From NCBI GenBank assembly GCA_022885665.1, contig JAGQDJ010000086.1:62001-126000 (forward strand): DNA of 64,000 bases. The letters run 5' to 3'. This stretch comes from Triops longicaudatus. Taxonomy: Eukaryota; Arthropoda; Branchiopoda; Notostraca; Triopsidae. Shown piece after piece: positions 49,701 to 61,700 of the stretch; within the stretch, counting starts at the first letter, position 1; the number at the start of each line of letters is the position of its first letter. Under the pieces are notes generated by a model. The model did not search any database. It worked only from the letters and a program-made list of their open reading frames with translations, and had not been told where the DNA came from. Position numbers and translations under genes: made by a program.

Positions 49701-52700
49701 TTGCATAATTTGGGGAAAACAGGAAAAATGATCAATGACTCGCAGCAAGCTCAAGAGAGTGAAATTTTGTAAAAAGCAAACGATTCCGAAAAAGTGAAAT
49801 AAATGCAGATAATTTAGCTTTTGATGTTGAACTAAATAAAGTAAACTATATAGTAAAAAAATAAAAATTATTATGATTTTTTTTTAAATAAGGTTAAATC
49901 TACCTCCATCAAAACGCGCATGTCTGAAGGATTAAAGTAAGCTTAATAGGAAAGAAGTATGAAAAGGAATAGAAGTTTTAAGGCTTAATTTCTGTTTTTC
50001 TGAAGCTCTCTTTTCATTCGTATTATTTCCGAAAACAACGGAGCCGTTTTCTTTCCAGAAAAGGCTTGACCTCGTTCATGTTGTCTGTAATAGCAACACC
50101 AGTAGGCAATTTTCCACTAAAGTGTTATGTCTAAATTGTTGTCGTGCAATTTTTCGTTCGCCTTCAAAGCTGTACCTGTGTGGGGTAATTTTGAACGTGT
50201 ACTTCAAAATTTAAACACCCGCACAAGCGACCACAAAAATAAAAGCTCCTCTAGCTTATTCAGTTCCGCACGATATTCTGCAAAGCGAAAACTTTGTGTT
50301 TCCTTTTTACGAGAAAATTGGCTGAAGTAGACAAGAAAAACTAAAGAAGCTTTTTTTCCTTCACAATAACCCCAGGTGACGGTATATCTTACACTACTGT
50401 TAAACTACTGTTAAGTACGTGATCTTCGACTTACGCACCGTGCGAGCCTATAAGTTTAAAGGTTTCGAAATTTTGGTCAGTAATCTTAATTTTACGCATT
50501 TAAAAGATTTGGAGAATTAAAAATCTTGGAAAGCTTGCTAGAAGTCATTCTTACGATGTTAATCAATTTTCGCGTAATTTGCTACTGTTTTACGTGGTGT
50601 TACGTCATATCCCCTTCTAAGCCTGTCTCTTATAATGTCCTAAAGGGCACTTTTATCGACGTACGCGGTACACAACCCTTAAAGCTCTGTTTCATAATTA
50701 GGATAAATTAACAATGTTAAGAGTGCTATTTCTCTTGGAAGGAAACATATTAAAGATTACATATGCTGATCAGCAAGAATTTACTGCGAAGCCATAACGA
50801 TACTTGTCACTTTTTAGATTAACAAGCTAAGCTTAAACTCAATATGTCACGTGTTTTAACTCCTAGGGCTCTTCTTTCCATAGTTACGATAGCGTAGGTA
50901 TCTAAGTTGCCTGCTTTGAGGGCTTGACAGCTTTGTAGCAAATTACTGAGCGGGGAATTTGACAAATTTGCATGCTGGGAAAGATAAGCCATCTGGGGCG
51001 AACGTTGTATTGCCCTGTTCGTCTTGAGGTGTATCGCAGCTTGTAAATCGACAGCATTTGCTGCCCCTCTTTCAATCGAAAGTCTTACCCTACTTACCCA
51101 CTCAACCCTGGTTATAGGGGAAACCCGTCAAGCAGTTGCAATGGGATGCAAAAAGGCTAGCAAGGACCTGGCTTTTGGTAAGGAAGAGGCTTTGGAAAAG
51201 GTGGCTTGTTTTATACTTTAGTGCAGCCCACCACCGGGCCCTTTTAGCTTTCAGGGTAGCTTATATAGCGGCCAGGTATTGTAATTCTTCACGGGACACG
51301 AGAAATAGGTGCACGCTGAAAAGTTGGTGGTAGCTGAAGTGAAGGAGAAGAAAAACAGATCCCTCCCTCGTGTTTCATTATGCTCGCCATGTATAGACAG
51401 CCTAAGCAAAACCAAGGCAGGTGCTAAGAACCTGCATTTTTAACATTTATTTTTTTTATTTCTTTTCTTTTTTGTCCTTTATTTCATTGAAAGAGGCAGA
51501 CGCTGTACGAAGAAGCTGTAATTTTATGAGCCACTTGAAAGGTTAGAAAGGCGAAAAAGAACACTGGTTGAAGGGAGAACATTTTTTGGTAAGCCAGGAA
51601 CGCCTAATTGCTTTTTAGAGTGTGTAACTCTCTTAGTTACGCTATGTAGTACGGAGTAAGGAAAAGAAAAAAAGCTTTTGTTCTTCCTCAGCGCAAGTGG
51701 AGATGACCTTCGGACCTCCCACAGATCCTTATCTTGGAAATTGCCCCCAAAAAAGTCGCCATCAAGGAGATGAAAAGCAAGTTCATTCAGGTTCAAGATA
51801 CTTTACAGCAAGCGTAACAGTACGCGAATGCGTATACTAAATACACGACACTTGCGTGGACGGTTTACTTGTCAGTGAGTCTGGTACAATAGGCTTCCTC
51901 TTGTCCGTCAGGCACGGGAATAGACCCTACACCAGATAACCAAAAAACCGGTTGATCCGCAAACTTTATAAAAGAAAAAATTATAACATGTAATACGGTT
52001 TTATTATTATTCTTTTAAAGTTAGGTAAGGAAAGCAAGGGAAAGGTTTACTTATGTCAGGTTTGTTAGGCTGAGTTATGTAAAGTAGGTTAGTATATGCT
52101 AGTTAGGTTAAGCTACCTAGGCAACTTAGTATGTTAGTTAAGTTGTGTTTGGTCATTAAGTTAGGTTTGGTTACGTTACACTAGCTAAGTTAAATGAAGA
52201 CAAATTTAAGATAGCTTAGATTAATTATGATAAGTTAAGGTTAGTTTCTGCTGTTTAAGTTAACTATGTAGGTTAAGTTATGTTAAAGTATGTTAGTTAG
52301 GTTATGTTATTCATTCGTTGCTTTTAATTTAAAACTCTTGCTTACTGCAAACTCACACCGCTTAATAAAATGTGGCTATAAACTTAGTTGTCGTATGCAT
52401 GTGCTCCTAAATCTGTTCCCGGTTAAACCGTGTATAGATAGGAGAACGTTAACTGTACTTGCAATTATAACTCGGTTTCGTTCTACAAATGGTTGGTGGA
52501 GCGGATCAGAGGACTAAGTTAACCTAACTTAACTAACCCAATTTTTTCAGTAAATGGATTAGACAGGATAAAAGAAGTTTTATTGAGTTAGGTTTAATTA
52601 GTGTATTTCGGAGGCGTTAAGAGACGCAAGTCGTAGTTATTTTGGGTTCATTTAAAATATACTTACGTTTCCCTTAGGATAGGTTGGGATACATTTTGTT

Positions 52701-55700
52701 ACATTACGTTAGGTTAGGCTAGCGACATATGTTTGAGGCGGATAGTAGGTTGTGATTAAATTGTTCACGTGTCGCGATTTTCATAAGTATTTCGTGCCGC
52801 ATTTTCGGTTCGAAGGTGGAGTTGGGGAGATTGACGTAAGGGAAGTATGTTGATAAACACTTGCAAAGGAAATGAGATGCCATACGTTTTACGTTCACTC
52901 TCTCCTTTTATGAGTGGAAAATAAGCATTTGCGTATGGGTCATTAGTTTTGAGCACGGAGTCAGGAAAGGGTGAGGGTTAGGAGGATGAAAAGGATTAAA
53001 AAAACGCGTGCATTGAGGAGACATAGGAAGTATAGAATAAACATATGAAGGAGTAATAAAGCACGCTTGCAAATGGAGCAGAAAAGAAAGTGGGCCACCG
53101 GATGATCACAAGGTGCAATTCGCTTGTTTCGATGCCATACGCATTGAAGTAATAACAATACTCTATTTCCGCGGTTAATTGGTTCCTCAGAAAGAAAGCG
53201 CTTGTATAGAAATGTTTTTCAAGTGAAGTCACGTAATATTCGTTCGTCAAACGGGTTAGGTAAATAAGTTTGGTCAGTTAGTGTTAAGTTAGTTTAAGTT
53301 TGGTGAGGTGTATGTCTAAAGTAAGGCACTTGGTTAGCTTAGGCCAAGTTCAAGTTAGGTTGCGCATGTTTACTTAATAAATAGCTCTGAAGCGGTAAAA
53401 AACAGTATGAAGCATTAGTGAACATAAAGTAAAATATAAGAAAGTGATTTAAATGTAAAAATAAACTCGTTAATAAAGTATCCATAAACTTCTTCAATTT
53501 TTGCGAAAAACTTTTCCGAGAAATTCGCAAAATAATATCTTACATGGTACTCGCGTTCGTTCTTTTTTCACTTTTTAATATAGTGTGAATCAGAGTGAAA
53601 GTTTCATCTATCTTGTTGTGTATTTCGTTACTTTGTTTGGATTAATTTGCTAGATTAACGACTTAAAAAGAGAATTCGAGTAAAAATACAACAACAATAA
53701 ACATGATGACACATACAGTTGGCTGGATAAGTTATAACTTATCCAGACTTAGCCTATAGGCTAAGCTCAATTATGTTAGGTTAGAATCAATAAAGTTATA
53801 ATGGTTAGATTAGGTTTAGTCGTAGGTTAGGTTAGGTAAAGATAAAGAAAGTTACTTTGGGCTGGATTCAGTCAGTTTAGGTTAATTTCGGTTCGTTAGG
53901 TTGGTTACGTTAAGTTAGGTGCAGAAATGTTAGGTTAAGCTCAGCTAAGTTAGATGGGTTTGTTTAGTTAAGTCACAATGATTAAGTTAGTTTAATTAGT
54001 TTGGGTTGGTTGGCTAGGATAGAATAAGTTGGTTAGGTTAAGTCAGGCTTGTGCTTAAGTTCGGGTACTAAGAAATTATTCTCTCCAAATCTATTAAAAA
54101 AGCGAATACTGGGGTTGATTGTACCTCAAATTCATACATTTCTACGTGTTTTGAATTGATTTAACACATGTGTTCCTGTCTTGGTTTCTGATTTAAATTT
54201 GATCATGTGCTTCTAAATTTGATTTGAATTAAATCGTACTCTTTGTCAGTTTGTCTAGTTGACTGAAGTGTGGCTGTTTGATGAAAGTATTAATTTCAAT
54301 TTATTTTTCATAATTTTTCTAGATGCTGTGTATATCGAAAGCCAGCGAGCTGACCAACCTTTCTTCATTTGTACGGTCCAGGAATTCCGTAAAGTAAGTT
54401 TTTTAACTCTTAAGCAAAAAACCCAAGATATTCTAAAATTGTGTCGTGGGCGGCGTGTGGTTCCGGTTTGAGACGAAGCGAAAGGAGATACCGTTCCCAA
54501 CTCAAAGAAGAATATACACTGAATTTGGTCAGAGTCCATTCTTGAATTTAACTGACCGCAAAAGGGCAACACTAAACGGCATGAGTCAAGGAAAACAAAA
54601 TAATTGGAAAATAAAGTGGACTGTAAAAAAAGCCAGGACGTAATTTTGTACAGCGGGTTGATGCCACAACCACAATAGTTCTTGTTGATCTGTGCTCACG
54701 AGGACTCAGATGTCCAAGGGGTTCCTTTTTTTAGCTGTGAACCAGTTTTCGGTGGGTCGTGCATCTCATTAAGAGCGTGATAAGCAGCAAAAAAAGAGTG
54801 AAAACCCTTTAGCAGTTGCCACAGCTCAATGTCTCTCTAATTAACCACGCCTACTGGGGCTGCAGTATTTATGTCGGTGCTTGGTCAGAGAGAGATCGAG
54901 AAGCCTTCCGTGCGCGAGGAGCATTAAATACCTTAATTAATTCTTTAAAGTCTTGAACACTAAGTGTGGCCCGCATTTCCGTAAATTTCGGCTTAGTTTA
55001 GCAAAGTTGGGCTTCATTTGTCTTTTTTTATTATCAATGTTTTCTTTATCTTCTAGTCTTGACCACCTTTTTGGGCTTCTAGTGATTCCATATCTTGAAA
55101 GGAGTCTTAATTTCTTAAATATTTAACTTGACCTAGGTTAAACTTATCCATAAATTAAATTAAACTAACTTGCTAACTGACTGCATGATCTGAATGGCCC
55201 AAAATCATACCGAGTTCAACGCAACTTGTTTCGTAATGATCGTTACGGAATATATAGATTGGACGTTGCGAATATATAGCGCGTGCAGAATCCGCTTTCG
55301 TCGTTCATAAAAGTGCGTGTTACCCCGAGGAATACGTAGACTGAGATGAAGATAAATGCAGGCATAGTCGACTTGGGCATAGTTTTTTGGAGGCCTTTAC
55401 GATTTCATGATTCTTCGTGTTAACTAAAGATATGGACATATTCGCACTAGACACTAGAAAGTTACAAACGATCTGGGAAACAATGAATTTTTCCTGCTGG
55501 TGGGGGTACAAACGATAGCAATACCCATAGCTGATATAAATGTTGCAGCTATAGAAATAACAGCTATTCCAGCAAGCAAGGTAGGCGTGAGCTATGTAAG
55601 AAAACAGTGAATCACTAGTCTGGTGACATGTTTTCCTGGTGCCATGTTTTATGATTCTTTCATGTGCTAGCTTAGGTTGTCATAACATGAAGCCCAAAAT

Positions 55701-58700
55701 GCGCTTGGAAAAAAAAAAGAGTAAATCAATGTTAAACTTCATTGTTAGCGAGTTGGGGACTCTGCGTTGGTGGACTGTACTTAGTTACAGCCTATTAATT
55801 AAGTTTAGCTCTGTCTACGCTAATTAGCTCATAACATGCAAACTCTTGTGAGATACGACACAAATGTATACTGTACGTGTCAACCGGTATTAAGCTAAGT
55901 TGGCGTTGCAGCAAATGTGGGTATCCGTTGTAGTCAGTAAATAAGACGTTAAGACAAAGTTCACACGGGGGTAGTGCACGTTGAGGGTAACAACGGATAT
56001 TTCTCGTCTGCTTTGGAAGACGTTTAATAGCTGTAAAATATTTGTTGTACCAATAGAGGTATTGTTGAGTAATAACTCGATTTCGCTTTTTCGGCTTTGC
56101 TAGCGCTTTTACAGGGTGAAAACCGAAAGGTACTTGTAAATAAACTCGTTCTATCAGAACCTGGCGTCAACGATTGTTAACAACTTAAGTTTACTAACCA
56201 AATAGTTGAATTTAAGTGTGGTTAATTCGCCCAACTTGACTACATTATCGGTTAGCTTTCCAATGACCTATAAATGGATGCAATGGAAACTTAAAAAAAA
56301 AGTTAAATTACGTGAGTTAAGTTTGGTTTAAATAGGTTATACAAATAAGGTTAAGCTTGATCAGGCTTTATCGTAGATTAGGTTAATTAGAATAAGCCTA
56401 GTTATGTTAGGTTAGATTTAGCTAAATGTGTAAAATTAAGTTATTTTAAGTGACGGTTGAAAGTTACGTAAAGCTTGATTAACTTTTTAGTTAAGTTTGC
56501 TGGATTTCGATTAATTTAGACAAGTTAGATTGTTAGGCTGATTTAGACAGGTGGAAGTTTAATTAGCTGGGGCTGAGTTGTGTTAGGTTAAATTAGGTTA
56601 GACAAACTTCATTTATGTTTTATTTGTTTGTTGAAATTGGCTAAGTTAGGCTTTGTTGTCTTAGACTAAAGTTCGTAAGATTAGGTTAGTTTTATTTACC
56701 TTTGACTAAGTTTAGTTATGGTTAGATATACTAATTACAGCTACGTTAAGTTAGGGTAGCTATGGTTAGGTTAAGCTAGGTTAGGATGGGGGAAAGGGAA
56801 TTCGAGTATTGTATAAGTGGCTAAAGCAATTTTCGTGCACATCGGTATCCGAGGACAACGAAGGTTCTTCAAAGAAGCTCCTGGGCTATGGTGCTAAGGG
56901 TGCACTTTATTGTCAAGTAATCCTTTGGCCAGTTCCTTCTTCGCGTTGGCAATAAAATATGCGTCCAGTAGCTCTCTGTTCAACTGAGAGGTTAGTTTAC
57001 ATGAAAACCAGTGGGCGGGGTTTAAAGACCTAGCCCCGTTCCACTATGCCTCCCCACCATGGTTGAACAGAAACCGGCATTCCCGCTCAACGCATCTGAT
57101 GCGTTCACCCCAAAATGGCTGTTGAGCTAGTTCCGCAAACGCCAAAACGATAGTTATACTAGCTGGTCAGCCCAGTTGATCTGTTATCCTCACAGTTATA
57201 TGCACCTTAAGTTACAGGATCATGAAGTAGTGACGTCGTCCATGTAACTGTCATTTGTGTAGTTCTTTTTGCGTCTTAAAAACCAGACCTGGGTTCATGA
57301 CTGCTTTTTTTGCAGAACGAAAGAAAGTTCATGGCTTGGTAGGTATGCGCACTAGTGCGAATTGAATATATGTCGATGTTCTTGTTCGGGTTTTGGTACC
57401 TTCGCCATCTAGTGGTGTAATGGATAATCAAACTGCACCGACACGATTTTGGGGCGTGCCGCTGTCTCCCGGACTCCGCTCTCCCATCATGAGCCCTCCC
57501 GTGACTAGGATCGGGCTAGACGTGTCTCAGAGTTTCGGGATAGAAAAGATGGCGGCTGTGGTTGAGGTTAGCCTAGGCAGTGTGTGATTTAGATGGCCAA
57601 AAACAAGTTGTCACTTTGACTGTGAGCTTCTCGGCTTTGGAGGTGTTTTCTTGGTCGTGTTCAGCATTTATCTGATGAACGGTGGTGTGGCTAATATCTT
57701 AGTGGTTCATTACAGTGACAGAACCGGAAAGTAAGCAGCCAGGTGTTGCGTAGTTTGTTTTGTTTGTGACGTTGAAAAGCTACAACAGTATACACAGGTT
57801 ACCAAGACTGTGCATATGAAGTTTTAGGTTTATGGCCTACATTAGAAAATTTATTCGTGGATAGAAATCTTTCTTGCTGGTGATTTCTCTGTCCACTTTT
57901 CAACTGTTGTGACACAACAGTATTCCCAAGGTAACTTCTTACTTAATACTTACCGTCACATGTTCGTTATGTATCACTAATATAGCCTGCCCCCTAAATT
58001 TAAAACGATCTGGATTAGGTTAAGCTTAGTATGGTTAAGTCAGTGTTGATTATTTTTATTTAGGTTCGGGTAAATTAAACCAGGCTTACTCAAATTAGCT
58101 TAAGTTAGTTATGTCAGGTCAAGTTTTAAGTTACGTTACTCTTGGAAGTAAGAGCTTTAACGGGGGTTTCACGGAAAAGTTGCAAATACTGTATTATTTA
58201 TTAACTTTACTAGGTCAAATAGCTATTATATTTAAGTAAACAAAGTGAAATCTAAAAAAAAATGAAATAATCATAAATTATCCGGCAAAAAATCTAAAAA
58301 TTTTAAAGTAGTCGAACATTAAGTGAAAATTGTATGAAATATAAATAAGTAAGGAAATAAGATGACTTGAGGCGAGCAAAGGGAGGTTTTAGTTTTGGTT
58401 GGAAGATAAATTTACATTTCAAATAAGATGACTTGACTGACTCCTCATTCTTTGGTTAATTCTTCAAGAAATTCAAGAAGAAAGGAAGGCAAAGGGGAAT
58501 CATGCTTTATGAAATTAGGAAGGGAAATGTACAGAACTGTCCAAAACTCCTTGAAAAGGTCAGTCGTGTCAATTAGCCCCTTAATGCCAAGTACATTAAC
58601 TCGGTGTTAAAAGACTGCGTTGCCTCGTGTGTTTGCGAGCACGCTCGTCATCTTCAGTAAGAACTCGCGCTCTCTGCGGCACGTTTAAGTGCATTCTGCA

Positions 58701-61700
58701 AAGCATGAACCAGAAATGCTTCTCATGCCTCAAATATGTGAATCCGTATGGCTTCGTATTTAGGTTTCTGCTTCTGAGAGCCGTAAAAAGTGAGTGATGA
58801 GATACGCGTTTTCTTTGGTTTCACACTGTTTTTATAGTCAGCATGTGCTACCTTGTTACCCCCCCCCCCTTTTTTTTTTTTTTTTGCTCAAAGTGTCGTA
58901 TACAGTAAAAATGCCAAACTTGGTATAGGAACCCAAATTAGACTTATTGCAGATTTTTTTTTTAAAAGAAGCGATCATCATCTGCAAATCTTTATAGCTG
59001 TATTCCGCATACCAAGAAAGTAACACAAGAAAGAATGTGGGGTTACTGACAGTTGTTTATAACTTCTAAGCCGTCTGTGCTTTTTTCGGTAATAAATTTT
59101 AAACCGTGAGAACATTTTCAAATGCTTTCAAATTCGAGTTAACTCGATAAGTCACTTGGTATATTATGAGGTATTTCTATTGTTTTTAAGGGGAATTTTG
59201 TTTCCGTAATTGTTTGACTGTAACTTCCTCTGTGAATTGACAGAGAATATCAAAAGTTTTACAGTCCTGAGCTAATTTGGCCCTAGAGTGAAATTTCGGT
59301 AGGCTTTAGGCTTAAAAAAACACATAATTAATAAAGAAAGGTTCAACAACAATGCGAAGAACTTTATGTGGTCTATATTTGGGGGCTCTTACTACATTTT
59401 CAAAGGCGAAAGCGAATGCTTCCGAAAGATTCCTGGGCTGCTAGCCAAGTTTGACGCTGTCTTGTTTGGCATTTTACTTTTCCAGTTGTGAAAATGCAAT
59501 AAAAAGAGTGAGAAACCCAGAAGAGTGATGAGAGTATTGATTGGAAGGTTGGCAAAGCAAGTTAATTGTAACGTTTGCCTTGCCACCGGCTCCTTTAATC
59601 TCGTAACTCTTTTAAGCTCGTTTGAAATCCTAGACCGAGACTTGTGTGGTTAGAATTTTCCTTCCCAGGAATTTTTTTTCCTTTTTTTAATTGTTTGGTG
59701 GGAGTAATAAGAGAATGGCGCCGCCGTTTTTGGTGATGAGGTAGCGTGTCAAGTCGAAGGGAAATTGATGGATTGAGTCAAGGTAAATAGTAGTGGAGGT
59801 GAGTTGATGAAGTGAAACAGCGGCAGTAAGTTGCTGGTTTTGTTGGACCAGAAGCCTTCGTGTTCGACAGGTTGAAAGAATGGAACGTGAAATGGAACTT
59901 GTTGTTTTGTAACTCGTTTTGAAGTATTGGCAATAAAAAGCCAACATAAACGAGGAAAACTGCAAATAGTGCAAGAAAGTGTACGGACAGTCAAATAGAA
60001 ATTAGACAAGTACATATTTCGAATGTGTGGATGCTGGATTTGCGTCTTACGTTTGTATGTTTGTAGCTTTTAAGTTCAGAAAAATTGAACTAAAAATCAA
60101 AGCTGTGTATTTATGAATAAAATATCCGTAAGGTCGTTAAGGGTACAAGACAACACAGAAATGGGGTGTTGTTATACTTCGTTTTTGTCCTTTAGTTAGA
60201 GTTAATAACTACTAGATTTGTAGTCAACAATCCTGTTTTGTGTAACTTCGAACTCGTTCGTATTTGTATTGTTCATTTTGCAGTTCCTTAGTTGTGCCGT
60301 TTGTGCTGAACGCATCTCCATTTAATAAAGAGCTTTGACCTTAATTTTATAGTACATAAGCTGCAACGAGGCTACGTCCTTTTTTTAAAAAAAAGAGGAA
60401 AGCCGTAGAAGTCAATCAGCATCGGGAAAAGCGAGGCAAAAAAATGACCTAGTTGTTGTTGCACAATACTAGAGAATGTATAGTTGCAAATTCATGTATA
60501 TGAGTAGTTCGCCCGTTGATTACTTCACAAGCGGATTAGGAACATAGTACATGTACCGTGCATGCGCACGTATAAATAAACTTTTTAAAAAATAGTCCGT
60601 TTCTGGGCCAAAGTATAGATTCGCAAAGCAGATTACGATTAAACATTCGATATTGCGTGTTATGCCATTTGTAAAGCTTCGGCGATTAAATGCAGGTCGG
60701 GTCGGGGATATAAAATGAGTTTTATTTTATGCATTAGCGCCCGTCGCAACCTGGTGTAGTTTAATATGACTTGTTTATAATTTCCTGGCGACGTAAATTG
60801 TTTTTGTTAGCATGTCTCTTACAACCAATTTGAGGCGAGGAAATTTTATGAGACTTGAAGCTGGCGGATAGACAAGTTGGAAAGCATTCGTTTGCATTAA
60901 AGAAAGACTAGTGTGCGGTATACATGTGTGTAATGTAGTGTGTGTGTCCCTGGGCCTTGTATAGTGTAATGTTATTAACTGACACATGTGTCTTATTTGT
61001 GTCTTTTCCTTCTTTTTGCAGAGTAAGCGTGATACGTTGATGGTGAGCATAAAGTGGTTTTATCGACCTTGTGAAGTCCCTGAAACAGTGTATCAGCTTT
61101 TGGTCCAGGATCGCAACACGGAACACGGTAACTAGCCATCTTTTTGCTCTAAGGACTTGTTTTGATTTTCATAAGTGTCACTCTCTTTTCCAGTAGGTAC
61201 CAAACCGGCTTTTATCCACGACCCAGTGGTGAAATCACGCGAATTGTTCATTTCGGACGCCACGGATTCGTACCCCGTTTCTTTACTGCGGTAAAAGACA
61301 GCAAATATCATAAATAATCGTAAAAATGTCATTAATGTACAGTAGAGGCGGTAAGAATATGAAATAAGAATAAAATAGATGAGTATAATAAGTACTTAGC
61401 CAAATATGAGTTATAAATAAATAACTACTTTGATTTCTTGAAATGGACATTACTAATGATTTGATGTATAGGGGTGTGTGTCGCGTGGATCACTACAGCG
61501 ACATCCAAGAAGCGGTCGACTTCCACCCTGACAAAGATTCCTTTTTCTATATTTTGGGCTACAACCCTGAAACTAGGAGACTGGCGTCGACACAAGGCGA
61601 AATCAGGGTGGGACCCTCGCACCAGGTATAAGGCTTGTACACGTACTACTACATACCTCGCCAAGTCTTGTTATTGTAAAAAGGAAATTCAACTTAATGG

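Larger units (their letters stand above)
44096..54322. other. Rest of Atrophin intron 1
   Basis: Intron 1 spans 43708-54322. It holds G-rich TTAGGT-type blocks (44510-45310, 52015-52300, 53255-53360, 53770-54060), a double palindrome at 53723-53765, and CCAGTGGCGCTG near 48285. Open frames here (for example 46399-46773 and 48587-48775) have no family resemblance and are not called. Confidence 0.5.
54394..61021. other. Atrophin intron 2
   Basis: 6.6-kb intron between two phase-0 ends. It contains a candidate alternative first exon (57420-57566), G-rich TTAGGT-type blocks (56300-56790, 58010-58145) and a C-run followed by a T-run at 58859-58885. No other gene is seen. Confidence 0.5.
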
